NCBI RefSeq assembly: GCF_023347535.1
Contig: NZ_CP094473.1
Coordinates: 1,178,001 to 1,242,000 of the forward strand
Reading direction: 5' to 3'
DNA: 64,000 bases
Source: Faecalibacterium sp. HTF-F
Lineage (GTDB): Bacteria; Bacillota; Clostridia; Oscillospirales; Ruminococcaceae
The notes beneath the pieces are model-generated. The model did no database searches. It was not told the DNA's origin and saw only the letters and a program-made list of their open reading frames with translations. The first letter of the stretch is position 1, and each line of letters opens with the position of its first letter. The position numbers were made by a program, and so were the translations under genes. Shown in pieces: positions 41,653 to 50,188 of the stretch.

Positions 41653-41699
41653 AAAAACAGCGCTGCGAGTCAGGAGGTGACCCACAGCGCCGTTGCTGT
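41653..41699 (-). promoter_or_regulatory. ANTAR-type antiterminator hairpin overlapping a leader terminator
   Basis: On the minus strand ACAGC-AACGGC-GCTGT (41699-41684) is a 5-bp stem with a hexaloop having A at 1 and G at 4, the signature of ANTAR targets. Its right half overlaps CGGCGCTG (41692-41685), which otherwise pairs with CAGCGCTG (41665-41658) to form a terminator followed by TTTTT (41657-41653), about 95 bases before glnN. The two folds are mutually exclusive. ANTAR sites normally have two such hairpins; only one is clear here. Confidence 0.6.
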
Positions 41700-41709
41700 C
41701 TATGGTTTG

Positions 41710-41738
41710 ATTATAGCCGCTGCCGGGCAAAAAGGCAA
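41710..41738 (-). promoter_or_regulatory. glnN promoter
   Basis: On the minus strand TTGCCT (41738-41733), 17 bases, TATAAT (41715-41710). Transcription would begin just ahead of the ANTAR-type hairpin. Confidence 0.7.
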
Positions 41739-41842
41739 TTGACAAATCTGACGATTCTGCACAAGCAGCTTCCGGCATTTTTGGAGCATCCGCACTTGGT
41801 ATGACTTTTTAAGAGGACGAACCCTCTCCGCCCGATGGGAGA

Positions 41843-42014
41843 AACCCTCTCAGTCATTGCTTGCGCAATGCCAGCTCTCCCGAAGGGCGAGCTTTTATCC
41901 AGCTGCTGGGTAAGTTTATTCATCATCGGAAAAAATCGTTGTTTTCCGTCCCTGCTCATAAAGCTCCCCCCTCGGGGGAGCTGGCAAAGCCGTCAGGCTT
42001 TGACTGAGAGGGTT
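41843..42014. repeat. MITE-like element with 14-bp terminal inverted repeats
   Basis: AACCCTCTCAGTCA at 41843-41856 is matched exactly by TGACTGAGAGGGTT at 42001-42014. The 172-bp body has no gene but is a chain of hairpins: ATTGC/GCAAT, AGCTC-CCC/GGG-GAGCT, AGCTCCCC/GGGGAGCT and AAAGCC/GGCTTT. Size, perfect ends and lack of coding fit a miniature inverted-repeat element. No target duplication was obvious. Confidence 0.7.
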
Positions 42015-42108
42015 CAGGCAGCGCAGCAAAAAGATGCATTTACCCGATGGGGTCCCTTCTGGTGAAAATGTGTTTTTAATATACGGTGCCATTACCCGCT
42101 ACGGCCCC

Positions 42109-42235
42109 GCTTCGTGAAAAAGAGCTTCCGGAAAATCCGCAGATTTTCCGGAAGCTCAAACATTAAAAATAAAATTTCCGCTGAAGATGCCCAGAGTGAA
42201 ACGGAGGGCATTCAAATCGTCAAATTACCTGAAAG
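42109..42235. repeat. 3'-end hairpin repeat, copy A
   Basis: The pattern is CGTGAAAAA, a variable perfect hairpin, AAATAAAATT, then a conserved block GARRCGGAGRGCATTCAAATCGT, running into the stop codon of the minus-strand methyltransferase gene. The same order and conserved block occur at 50189-50303 at the end of livF. The hairpin arms differ completely between the copies, so the flanks, not the stem, are conserved. Confidence 0.55.
42117..42157 (-). terminator. Terminator of the RlmI-like gene
   Basis: GAGCTTCCGGAAAAT and its exact complement form a perfect 15-bp stem around CCGCAG. On the minus strand five T follow. It is part of a roughly 110-bp repeat also present after livF. Confidence 0.85.
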
Positions 42236-43446
42236 AGGAAGAACTTCAGATAATTCGTTTCCGGCACGCCCCACAGGATCGGGTGATCCGGAGCCTGCTG
42301 CTTCACTTCGATCTGCCGCAGCTGGCGGTGCGCATCCTTTGCTGCTGCACGCAGCATCTTGATGAACAGCTCCTCGGTGGCAAAGTGGGAGCAGCTGGCA
42401 GTTGCCAGATAGCCGCCGCGGGGCAGCAGCTTCATGGCGCGGTAGTTGATCTCCTTGTAGCCGCGCATGGCGTTTTCTACGGTGCGGCGCGCCTTGGTAA
42501 AGGCCGGCGGGTCCAGAATGATAAAATCGTAGGGGTGCCCCTCTTTTTCCAAGCGGGGCAGCAGCTCAAAGGTGTTCTCGCACAAAAAGTCCATATTGGT
42601 CAGACCGTTGCGCTGGGCATTGCGCTGCGCCATGGCAATGGCCTCGGCGCTGATGTCGGCGGCGGTCACACGGGCAGCGCCGCCCGCAGCGGCGTTCAGT
42701 GCAAAGCTGCCGGTGTGGGTAAAGCAGTCCAGCACGGTGTGGCCTGCGGCAAGGCGTGCCACAGCCCGGCGGTTGTACTTCTGGTCAAGGAAGAAGCCGG
42801 TCTTCTGCCCATTCTCGAAGTCCACATGGTAGTAAACGCCGTTCTCGCAGATCTCGGTCTGGGTGCTTGACGGATGAGTCTCACCGGGCAGCTCAAACCA
42901 GCCTTTGTTCTGCTCAAGACCTTCCTTGGCGCGCAGAGCCTCATCGTTGCGCTCGTAGATGCCATCGATGGTCTGGCCGTCGGCACGCAGGACTTCTGCC
43001 AGAATGGGAAAGAGGACGGGCTTGAGCTTTTCCATGCCCACGCTCAGGGTCTGGGTGACGAGGATGTTGCTGAACCGGTCCACCGTCAGCCCGGGGAACT
43101 GGTCGGCCTCGCCAAAAATGACGCGGCAGGCAGAAAGGTCTGCGGGTTCCAGCACGGTTTTGCGGTAACTCCATGCATATTCCACCCGGCGGCGCCAGAA
43201 AGCTGCATCAAAGGTGTCATTGGCGTTGCGGGAGATCAGCCGCACGCGGATCTTGCTCTTGAGCGAAACGAAGCCGGTGCCAAGGTAGGAACCCTTGGTG
43301 CTGACCACATCGGCCAGAGTGCCGTTTTCCGGCTCATTTTCCGGGGAATTGAGGATGTCGTTCTCGTACACCCATGGATGCCCGCCCACCAGCAGGCCCT
43401 CGGCGTGTTTGTTGACGGTATACACAGGGTAAGCGCGTTCTTTCAT
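42220..43446 (-). CDS. rlmI: RlmI-family 23S rRNA (cytosine-C5) methyltransferase
   Basis: This 408-residue class I SAM-dependent methyltransferase has an N-terminal PUA-like domain (about 1-75, GHPWVYENDI), a middle EEHEE-type part, and a Rossmann methyltransferase domain with motif I LDCFTHTGSFALNAA, acidic TAADIS, motif IV FIILDPPAF and motif VI TASCS. RlmI methylates C1962 in 23S rRNA; the exact target here is inferred from the family. Start ATG 43446. The stop codon lies inside a repeated sequence block. Minus-strand single gene, divergent from the CYTH gene. Confidence 0.85.
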   Translation of the reverse strand: MKERAYPVYTVNKHAEGLLVGGHPWVYENDILNSPENEPENGTLADVVSTKGSYLGTGFVSLKSKIRVRLISRNANDTFDAAFWRRRVEYAWSYRKTVLEPADLSACRVIFGEADQFPGLTVDRFSNILVTQTLSVGMEKLKPVLFPILAEVLRADGQTIDGIYERNDEALRAKEGLEQNKGWFELPGETHPSSTQTEICENGVYYHVDFENGQKTGFFLDQKYNRRAVARLAAGHTVLDCFTHTGSFALNAAAGGAARVTAADISAEAIAMAQRNAQRNGLTNMDFLCENTFELLPRLEKEGHPYDFIILDPPAFTKARRTVENAMRGYKEINYRAMKLLPRGGYLATASCSHFATEELFIKMLRAAAKDAHRQLRQIEVKQQAPDHPILWGVPETNYLKFFLFQVI

Positions 43447-43587
43447 ATGGTTCTCCTTATCATGAACGAACTCCCTTCGTCCCGCGTTTGCAGACAGAAG
43501 GAGTAAAAATCTACTCTTTATAATAGCACAAAATCATGTTATTATAAATAAGAAATGCCAAAAAACCGCATGAAAGAGGGATGCATT

Positions 43588-44076
43588 ATGGAAATCGAAC
43601 GCAAATGGATGGTGAAGGGCTGGCCGGAGGGGCTGCCCCTCAGGGAGGAATTTGCCATGCGGCAGGGCTATATCAGCGTGCGGCCCACCGTGCGTATCCG
43701 GGAAGAAGCCCTCACCGGCGGCAGAACGGACTACATCCTCTGCTTCAAATCCGGGGGCGGCCTTGCCCGCGAGGAGATCGAGCGCAGCATCGACAAAGCG
43801 CTGTTTGAGGATCTGGAACACAAGATCATCGGCAAACCTCTCATTCCGAAGCTGCGCCGCAGCTACACCCTGCCGGACGGTTCTGTGCTGGAAGTGAACC
43901 ATGTGGACGAAGGCCAGCCCACCGAGTTCTGGTATGCCGAGGTGGAGTACCCCACGGTGGAAGCGGCCCTTGCATGGCAGCCGGAAAACTGCGGCCTTGG
44001 TGCATACCTCAGCGATGAGGTGACCGGTCAGCCCGGCCAGAGCATGGGTGAATACTGGGTGGAGACGAGGGGATAA
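43588..44076 (+). CDS. CYTH-domain protein (triphosphate tunnel enzyme-like)
   Basis: This 162-residue protein starts MEIERKWMVKG with the CYTH signature ExExK, then VRIREE, DYILCFKSGGG, EIERSI, KLRRSYTL and EVEYPTVEAA. These supply the charged residues lining the triphosphate tunnel. CYTH proteins act on triphosphates (inorganic triphosphatase, adenylate cyclase-like, thiamine-triphosphatase); the substrate here is open. ATG 43588 follows AAAGAGGG; the frame upstream to 43555 is unlikely. A 231-bp inverted-repeat element begins seven bases after the stop. Confidence 0.8.
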   Translation: MEIERKWMVKGWPEGLPLREEFAMRQGYISVRPTVRIREEALTGGRTDYILCFKSGGGLAREEIERSIDKALFEDLEHKIIGKPLIPKLRRSYTLPDGSVLEVNHVDEGQPTEFWYAEVEYPTVEAALAWQPENCGLGAYLSDEVTGQPGQSMGEYWVETRG

Positions 44077-44082
44077 ACGTCG

Positions 44083-44313
44083 GCCAGCGGGTCGGAAGTT
44101 TCCTCCTCGGACACGAAATACGGGTTGCGGTACCCAGCAGCTGCTTCGCATCCGCTTGCATCTCGCTGTCCGCGGCCTCAACAACAGCTCCCTGCTTCCG
44201 CCACTGGCGGCGGTCACTGTTGTTGCAAGCCATTCCATCGCCCGCCCTATTGCCTGCGGCAACAGGGTCCCACCCCAGCGGACGGTCCTCGGAGAAACTT
44301 CCGACCCGCTGGC
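44083..44313. repeat. 231-bp element with 20-bp perfect terminal inverted repeats
   Basis: Bases 44083-44102 (arm GCCAGCGGGTCGGAAG...) recur as the exact reverse complement at 44294-44313. Inside are CAACAACAG/CTGTTGTTG enclosing CCGCC/GGCGG, and CCCT-TTGCC/GGCAA-AGGG. There is no gene. It sits between the CYTH and rhomboid genes and ends 38 bp before the rhomboid frame opens. A non-autonomous, highly folded repeat is the best description. Confidence 0.7.
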
Positions 44314-44395
44314 ATGTCCTACAGATATACAAAGAAGGGAATGACAACTCACGAAAAAAGTCAAATTAAAACTGGAGCTGCAATACAACTCCCCT

Positions 44396-44983
44396 GTGAT
44401 CCTCACATTTTTCCTGCTGTCACTTCTGGTGCTGTTCCTCGACCAGTGGACGGACGGGTGGACAACCATGCACCTGTTCTGCGTCTACCGCTCCTCGCTG
44501 AAAGACCCGCTGTTCTACATCCGGCTGTTCGGCCATGTGCTGGGCCATGCCAGCTGGGACCACTTTCTGAACAACATGCTACTGCTGCTCGTTGTTGGCC
44601 CGCCAATGGAAGAAAAGTACGGCAGCAAGCCGCTTTTGTGCGGCATGGTGTTCACTGCTCTGGTCACCGGTGTGCTGCAATGCGTGCTGTTCCCGCGTTC
44701 GGGGCTGCTGGGCGCGTCCGGCATCGTGTTCATGCTCATCATGCTCTCCTCGCTGGCGGGCTTTTCCGGAGGCATCCCGGTCACCATGCTGCTGGTTGCA
44801 GCGCTGTACTTTGGTCAGCAGGTGTACGATATCATTTTTGTGCATGATAATGTGGCAAACTTCATGCACATTGTGGGCGGCTTATGTGGCACAGCCTTTG
44901 GCTATTACAGTGCACTGCACAGCCGCCGCAGACCGGCAAAAGCGGTGAAGTTTTCCAGCACGAACGGCCGCCGGAAGCACTGA
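44396..44983 (+). CDS. Rhomboid-family intramembrane serine protease
   Basis: This protein of at least 195 residues has about six membrane helices. The nucleophile serine is in GLLGASGIVFML (GxSG) and the partner histidine in NFMHIVGGLCGTAFGY. The membrane-entry motif is NNMLLLLVVGPPMEEKYG. Rhomboids cut membrane-spanning substrates inside the lipid bilayer. GTG 44396 is the first usable start, but the frame upstream reads KKVKLKLELQYNSP, a natural N-terminus, preceded at 44351 by ACG where an ATG would be expected, ten bases after AAGGGA. The true start may be a mutated or non-standard codon. Confidence 0.8.
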   Translation: MILTFFLLSLLVLFLDQWTDGWTTMHLFCVYRSSLKDPLFYIRLFGHVLGHASWDHFLNNMLLLLVVGPPMEEKYGSKPLLCGMVFTALVTGVLQCVLFPRSGLLGASGIVFMLIMLSSLAGFSGGIPVTMLLVAALYFGQQVYDIIFVHDNVANFMHIVGGLCGTAFGYYSALHSRRRPAKAVKFSSTNGRRKH

Positions 44984-45029
44984 ACCCACTGCAAACATAG
45001 GCTGATTTTGAAAAATTTGCAAACAGGTA

Positions 45030-45057
45030 TTGACAAACGAAAAATCCGTGGTTTAAT
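45030..45057 (+). promoter_or_regulatory. trp promoter
   Basis: TTGACA (45030-45035), 16 bases, TTTAAT (45052-45057), about 25 bp ahead of the T-box leader. Confidence 0.8.
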
Positions 45058-45082
45058 ATAGCCAAATTCAATACACTAAACC

Positions 45083-45402
45083 GTTGAAGCGGAGATAACG
45101 GCGAACCACGCCTGTACAGAGAGCCTGCGCAGCTGAGAAGCAGACCGGAAACAGTTCGTCAAGGAAAGTGTGATTTTGCGTCACTTTTCCCGAAATGGAC
45201 CGCTGAGGGTGCAGGGAACTGCGGTGCTTTTACCGCACAGTATTCTGCAACGTGAGGGCGTACGTCAGTTGCCGGGGATGTGTTGGCATCCCGCCAAGTG
45301 CATGGGGTCATACCCATGAAATCAGGGTGGTACCGCGGATAAAAGGCCAAGCTTTATTCGTCCCTGACAGAAGAGCGTTCTTCTGTCGGGGGCGTTTTGT
45401 TT
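45083..45402 (+). promoter_or_regulatory. Tryptophan T-box leader
   Basis: A classic T-box riboswitch. A long stem I begins near 45083, with the probable specifier TGG at 45196-45198 (GAAATGGACCGC), fitting tRNA-Trp. The T-box AGGGTGGTACCGCGG lies at 45324-45338 and pairs with the uncharged tRNA end. A terminator follows at 45359-45398 (CGTCCCTGACAGAAG / CTTCTGTCGGGGGCG, then TTTT). Uncharged tRNA-Trp lets transcription continue into the trp genes. All core parts look intact. Confidence 0.93.
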
Positions 45403-45405
45403 TAT

Positions 45406-45437
45406 ACTCCTTCGGCAGAAGAGCCGGGGGAGTTTTT
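45406..45437 (+). terminator. Second terminator behind the T-box
   Basis: ACTCCTTCGGC / GCCGGGGGAGT (wobbles) around AGAAGA, followed by five T, only 10 bases after the T-box terminator and 24 bp before the first codon. It is not part of the standard T-box fold and would lower read-through even when the T-box is open. Confidence 0.7.
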
Positions 45438-45460
45438 GTTTTACCGGGAGGGAAAAAGCC

Positions 45461-45674
45461 ATGAAGATACGGCCCACACTGGACGAAGTATCACTCGCTG
45501 GCAGCAGACCCCGCCACCATGCCGCCGGAACTCAAAGTAACGGCCCGCACCGCCGATGGCGAAGTGATGGCAGTGCAGCACACAAAATATCCCATTTACG
45601 GTGTGCAGTTCCATCTGGAATCCATCCTGACCCCGCAGGGCCGGTCGATCTTGAAAAATTTTATGGAGGGTTAA
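45461..45674 (+). pseudogene. trpE-trpG: trpE/trpG deletion scar (anthranilate synthase lost)
   Basis: The first ten codons, MKIRPTLDEV, look like the start of TrpE. At about 45487 the sequence jumps, one frame over, into the C-terminal end of TrpG: YHSLAADPATMPPEL, then EVMAVQHTKYPIYGVQFHLES and ILKNFMEG before TAA 45672 (61 codons). Nearly all of trpE and most of trpG are gone, so chorismate cannot become anthranilate by this locus. In the trpE frame a 73-codon chimera runs on to TGA 45680-45682, overlapping the trpD start as ATGA, so translation is still coupled into trpD. The TrpG part is certain; the TrpE part rests on ten residues plus position. Confidence 0.85.
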
Positions 45675-45678
45675 GAAA

Positions 45679-46710
45679 ATGATCAAGGAAGCAATCGTGA
45701 AGATCGTCAGCAAACAGGACCTGACCTATGACGAAGCCTACGCCGTGATGAACGAGATCATGAGCGGCGAGACCACGCCCACCCAGAACGCAGCCTTTCT
45801 GGCGGCACTCTCCACCAAGAGCGCCAAGGCGGAGACGACCGACGAGATCGCAGGCTGCGCTGCTGCCATGCGGGACCACGCCACCAAGGTGGATGCCGGC
45901 ATGGAGCTTTTCGAGATCGTAGGCACCGGCGGCGACAACGCCCACAGCTTTAATATCTCCACCACCTCGGCGCTGGTGGCGGCGGCAGGGGGCATGAAGG
46001 TGGCCAAGCACGGCAACCGGGCCGCATCCTCCCAGTGCGGCACCGCCGACTGTCTGGAAGCACTGGGCGTGAACATTCAGCAGAGCCCCGCCCGCTGCGT
46101 GGAACTGCTGAACGAGGTGGGTATCTGCTTCTTTTTTGCCCAGAAGTACCACGCCTCCATGAAGTACGTGGGCCCCATCCGCAGGGAACTGGGCTTCCGC
46201 ACCGTGTTCAACATCCTTGGACCGCTCACCAATCCCGGTTCGCCTGCCATGCAGCTGCTGGGCGTCTACGATGAATACCTTGTAGAGCCGCTGGCACAGG
46301 TGCTCATCAGTCTGGGGGTCCGGCGCGGTATGGTGGTCTACGGCAAGGATAAACTGGACGAGATCTCCCTCAGTGCTCCCACCAGAGTGTGTGAGATCAA
46401 GGATGGCTGGTACAAGTGCTACACCATCACGCCGGAGCAGTTCGGTCTGACCCGCTGCGAAAAGGCCGACCTTGTGGGCGGTGCCCCGGCAGAAAATGCC
46501 GCCATCACTCGCGCCATTCTGGCAGGCGAGAAGGGCCCCAAGCGTGACGCCGTTCTGCTGAACGCGGGCGCATCCCTCTACATCGGCGGCAAGGCCGAGA
46601 CGGTGGCGGAGGGCATCGCACTGGCTGCACAGCTGATCGACAGCGGCAAGGCAGCGGCTGTGCTGGAAAAGTTCATCGAAGTGAGCAACCGTCCGGAGGA
46701 AAATGCATGA
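45679..46710 (+). CDS. trpD: Anthranilate phosphoribosyltransferase
   Basis: This 343-residue enzyme joins anthranilate and PRPP. It carries the PRPP-binding [24 protein letters not shown], then [21 protein letters not shown] and the anthranilate-site region [22 protein letters not shown]. It is intact. ATG 45679 follows GGAGGG and overlaps the stop of the out-of-frame trpE/G chimera. It is the first complete gene of the remaining trpDCFBA operon; it overlaps trpC by four bases. Confidence 0.95.
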   Translation: MIKEAIVKIVSKQDLTYDEAYAVMNEIMSGETTPTQNAAFLAALSTKSAKAETTDEIAGCAAAMRDHATKVDAGMELFEIVGTGGDNAHSFNISTTSALVAAAGGMKVAKHGNRAASSQCGTADCLEALGVNIQQSPARCVELLNEVGICFFFAQKYHASMKYVGPIRRELGFRTVFNILGPLTNPGSPAMQLLGVYDEYLVEPLAQVLISLGVRRGMVVYGKDKLDEISLSAPTRVCEIKDGWYKCYTITPEQFGLTRCEKADLVGGAPAENAAITRAILAGEKGPKRDAVLLNAGASLYIGGKAETVAEGIALAAQLIDSGKAAAVLEKFIEVSNRPEENA

Positions 46711-47489
46711 ACATCTTAGACCAGATGGCCGAACACGCCCGGCAGCGGGTGGAAGCGGCAAAGCAGACCCTGCCGCTGGCCGAAATAAAGCGGCAGGCGC
46801 TGTCCCTGCCCAAAGGGGACTTCCGGTTTGAAAAAGCCCTTGCAAAGCCGGGGCTTGCTTTTATCTGTGAGTGTAAAAAAGCATCGCCCTCCAAGGGGCT
46901 CATCGCACCGGAGTTCCCATACCTGCAGATCGCAAGAGAATACGAAGCCGCCGGGGCAGATGCCATCTCGGTGCTGACCGAGCCAAAGTGGTTCCTTGGC
47001 AGTGACGACTATCTGAAGGAGATCGCTTCTGCTGTCTCCACACCCTGCCTGCGCAAGGATTTTACCGTGGATGCGTACATGATCTACGAAGCAAAGCTTC
47101 TGGGCGCTTCGGCGGTGCTGCTCATCTGCGCGATTCTGAACGATGCACAGCTCAAAGAGTATCTTGCCATCTGCGAGGACTTGGGACTCTCCGCTCTGGT
47201 GGAAGCCCATGATGACGCCGAAGTGGACCGGGCACTTGCCGCCGGGGCACGCATCCTCGGTGTGAACAACCGCAACCTGAAAACCTTCACGGTGGACACC
47301 GAAAACAGCCGCCGCCTGCGGGCCCGTATCCCGCAGGATGTGCTTTTTGTCTCGGAAAGCGGCGTAAAAACTGCCGAAGATGTTTCCGGGCTTGCAGCCA
47401 TCGGGGCAGACGCAGTGCTCATTGGTGAAACGCTCATGCGTGCGCCGGATAAGACCGCAAAGCTGCGGGAATTGAAAGGACTGCTATGA
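46707..47489 (+). CDS. trpC: Indole-3-glycerol phosphate synthase
   Basis: This 260-residue TIM-barrel enzyme closes the indole ring. [15 protein letters not shown] holds the catalytic lysine segment. Also seen are [29 protein letters not shown] and [17 protein letters not shown] overlaps with trpD before it and trpF after it imply coupled translation. Confidence 0.95.
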   Translation: MNILDQMAEHARQRVEAAKQTLPLAEIKRQALSLPKGDFRFEKALAKPGLAFICECKKASPSKGLIAPEFPYLQIAREYEAAGADAISVLTEPKWFLGSDDYLKEIASAVSTPCLRKDFTVDAYMIYEAKLLGASAVLLICAILNDAQLKEYLAICEDLGLSALVEAHDDAEVDRALAAGARILGVNNRNLKTFTVDTENSRRLRARIPQDVLFVSESGVKTAEDVSGLAAIGADAVLIGETLMRAPDKTAKLRELKGLL

Positions 47490-48106
47490 CAAGGATCAAA
47501 TTGTGCGGCCTGACCCGTCCGGAGGAGATCGCAGCGGCAAATGCCCTGCAGCCGGAGTACATCGGCTTTGTGTTTGCCCCCAAAAGCAGACGGTATGTTT
47601 CCCGGGAATTGGCCGCAGAATTAAAAGCACAGCTTTCCCCCGGGATCCAGGCCGTGGGCGTGTTCGTGAACGAAGCACCGGAAACGGTGGCGGGCCTGCT
47701 GAATGCGGGCATTATCGATATTGCCCAGCTCCACGGGCAGGAGGATGCTGCTTACCTTGCCCGGCTGCGGGGGCTGACCGCAAGGCCGCTCTGGCAGGCA
47801 TTCCGCGTGACGGATGCCGAAAGCCTTGCAAAGGCGGAAAAAAGCCCGGCAGACCTTGTTCTGCTGGATTCCGGCGCAGGCGGAACGGGCAGGGCCTTTG
47901 ACTGGGCGCTGCTGGAAAATTTCAAGCGGGATTATCTTCTTGCCGGAGGGCTTGGCCCGGAGAATGCGGCCGATGCTGTGGAGCGTCTGCACCCCTATGG
48001 GGTGGATGTGAGCTCCGGCATTGAGACGGCAGGGAAGAAGGACCCCGAAAAGATGGCGGCATTCGTGGCCGCGGTACGCAAAAACGACCAATCAGGAAAG
48101 GAATGA
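47486..48106 (+). CDS. trpF: Phosphoribosylanthranilate isomerase
   Basis: This 206-residue TIM barrel isomerises PRA to CdRP. It starts [15 protein letters not shown] with the catalytic cysteine, and has GFVFAPKSRRYVS, VGVFVNE, AQLHGQED and the catalytic aspartate region VLLDSGAGGTGRAFDW, ending YGVDVSSGIE. Overlaps trpC by four bases; six bases to trpB. Confidence 0.94.
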   Translation: MTRIKLCGLTRPEEIAAANALQPEYIGFVFAPKSRRYVSRELAAELKAQLSPGIQAVGVFVNEAPETVAGLLNAGIIDIAQLHGQEDAAYLARLRGLTARPLWQAFRVTDAESLAKAEKSPADLVLLDSGAGGTGRAFDWALLENFKRDYLLAGGLGPENAADAVERLHPYGVDVSSGIETAGKKDPEKMAAFVAAVRKNDQSGKE

Positions 48107-48112
48107 ACGACC

Positions 48113-49303
48113 ATGACAAACCCCAACGGACGCTTTGGCATCCACGGCGGACAATATATCCCCGAAACGCTGATGAATGCCGTCATTGAACTGGAAGAGG
48201 CCTACAACCATTACAAAGATGACCCGGAGTTCAATCGGGAGCTCACCGAACTGCTCAACGAGTACGCAGGCCGCCCCAGCCGCCTGTACTATGCAAAAAA
48301 GATGACCGAGGACCTCGGCGGTGCAAAGATCTACCTCAAGCGCGAGGACCTGAATCACACCGGTGCGCACAAGATCAACAATGTTCTCGGGCAGGCGCTG
48401 CTGGCCAAAAAGATGGGCAAGACCCGCCTCATCGCCGAGACCGGTGCCGGTCAGCATGGCGTTGCCACCGCCACTGCCGCTGCCCTGATGGGCATGGAGT
48501 GCGTGGTGTTCATGGGCGAGGAGGACACCAAACGTCAGGCACTGAACGTCTACCGGATGCGTCTTTTGGGCGCAGAGGTCATTCCCGTCACCAGCGGCAC
48601 CGGCACGCTGAAGGATGCCGTGTCCGAAGCCATGCGCGAGTGGACCAGCCGCATCAGCGACACCCATTACTGCCTTGGCTCGGTGATGGGCCCGCATCCG
48701 TTCCCCACCATCGTGCGTGATTTTCAGGCCGTTATTTCCAAGGAGATCAAGGAGCAGATGCTGGAAAAGGAAGGCCGCCTGCCGGATGCCGTCATTGCCT
48801 GCGTGGGCGGCGGCTCCAACGCCATTGGCAGTTTCTACAATTTCATCAACGACAAAACCGTGCGTCTCATCGGCTGTGAGGCCGCAGGCCGCGGCACCGA
48901 TACCTTTGAGACTGCCGCCACCATCAATACGGGCCGTCTGGGCATTTTCCACGGCATGAAGTCCTATTTCTGTCAGGATGAATACGGTCAGATCGCGCCG
49001 GTCTACTCCATTTCTGCCGGTCTGGATTATCCCGGCATCGGCCCGGAGCACGCATGGCTGCATGATATCGGCCGCGCCGAGTATGTGGCAATTACGGACG
49101 ACGAAGCTGTGAACGCATTTGAATATCTGGCACGCACCGAGGGCATCATCCCGGCCATTGAATCGGCCCACGCCGTGGCCCATGCCATCCGGCTGGCACC
49201 CACTATGGACAAGGACCAGATCATTGTCATCACCATTTCCGGCCGCGGCGATAAGGACTGCGCCGCCATTGCCCGCTACAGAGGGGAGGATCTTCATGAG
49301 TAA
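48113..49303 (+). CDS. trpB: Tryptophan synthase beta chain
   Basis: This 396-residue PLP enzyme joins indole and serine. It starts [16 protein letters not shown]. The PLP lysine is in [14 protein letters not shown], then [13 protein letters not shown], the phosphate-binding [10 protein letters not shown] and the C-terminal SGRGDKD. Its indole comes from TrpA or, in a strain lacking anthranilate synthase, from outside. It overlaps trpA by eight bases. Confidence 0.96.
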   Translation: MTNPNGRFGIHGGQYIPETLMNAVIELEEAYNHYKDDPEFNRELTELLNEYAGRPSRLYYAKKMTEDLGGAKIYLKREDLNHTGAHKINNVLGQALLAKKMGKTRLIAETGAGQHGVATATAAALMGMECVVFMGEEDTKRQALNVYRMRLLGAEVIPVTSGTGTLKDAVSEAMREWTSRISDTHYCLGSVMGPHPFPTIVRDFQAVISKEIKEQMLEKEGRLPDAVIACVGGGSNAIGSFYNFINDKTVRLIGCEAAGRGTDTFETAATINTGRLGIFHGMKSYFCQDEYGQIAPVYSISAGLDYPGIGPEHAWLHDIGRAEYVAITDDEAVNAFEYLARTEGIIPAIESAHAVAHAIRLAPTMDKDQIIVITISGRGDKDCAAIARYRGEDLHE

Positions 49304-50069
49304 CATTGCAAAGGCCTTTGCCAACGGCAAGGCGTTCATTCCGTTCATCACCTGCGGCGACCCGGATCTGGAAACCACTGCCGCCGCCGTCCGCGCCATG
49401 GCGGCAAACGGTGCCGACCTCATTGAGCTGGGCATCCCGTTCTCGGACCCCACCGCCGAGGGCCCGGTCATTCAGGGGGCCAACATCCGCGCCCTGAAAG
49501 CGGGGACCACCACGGATAAGGTCTTTGACTTCGTCCGCGAGGTGCGGAAGGATGTTTCGATCCCCATGGTGTTCATGACCTATGCAAATGTCGTGTTCTC
49601 CTACGGCGCAGAGCGGTTCATCTCCACCTGCGCGGAGATCGGCATTGACGGGCTGATCCTGCCCGATCTGCCCTATGAGGAAAAGGACGAATTTCTGCCC
49701 ATCTGCCGCAAATACGGCGTGGACCTGATCTCAATGATCGCCCCTACCTCTGAAAACCGCATTGCCATGATCGCCAAAGAAGCCGAGGGATTTTTGTATA
49801 TCGTGTCCAGTCTGGGCGTCACCGGAACCCGCAGCGAGATCAAGACCGACCTTGCGTCCATCGTGAAGGTGGTGCGGGAAAACACCGCAGTGCCCTGTGC
49901 CATCGGCTTTGGAATCTCCACACCGGAGCAGGCGGCAAAGATGGCGGGCATCGCCGATGGTGCGATCGTGGGTTCCGCCGTCATCAAGCTGCTGGAGCAG
50001 TACGGCAAGGATGCCCCGGAGCAGATCGGTGCCTATGTCAAGCGCATGAAGGATGCCGTAAGAGGATAA
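49296..50069 (+). CDS. trpA: Tryptophan synthase alpha chain
   Basis: This 257-residue TIM barrel cleaves indole-3-glycerol phosphate. The catalytic glutamate is in [21 protein letters not shown] and the catalytic aspartate in [20 protein letters not shown] and GFGISTPEQ form the phosphate site. ATG 49296 after GGGGAGG starts MSNIAKAF; the longer frame upstream lies in trpB and is ignored. Last gene of the operon, followed by a terminator. Confidence 0.95.
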   Translation: MSNIAKAFANGKAFIPFITCGDPDLETTAAAVRAMAANGADLIELGIPFSDPTAEGPVIQGANIRALKAGTTTDKVFDFVREVRKDVSIPMVFMTYANVVFSYGAERFISTCAEIGIDGLILPDLPYEEKDEFLPICRKYGVDLISMIAPTSENRIAMIAKEAEGFLYIVSSLGVTGTRSEIKTDLASIVKVVRENTAVPCAIGFGISTPEQAAKMAGIADGAIVGSAVIKLLEQYGKDAPEQIGAYVKRMKDAVRG

Positions 50070-50099
50070 GAATATTCATAGAATATAACTTTACCGTTT

Positions 50100-50141
50100 G
50101 CGAAGAAGAAATGACTGGGGGTCATTTCCTCTTCGCTTTTT
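50100..50141 (+). terminator. trp operon terminator
   Basis: GCGAAGA-GAAATGAC / GTCATTTC-TCTTCGC, a 15-bp stem with one bulged pair, followed by five T. Confidence 0.92.
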
Positions 50142-50188
50142 GCTGTAAATTTTGGAGCTCAAAATGCATTGAACGGAACGGCCTTTCT

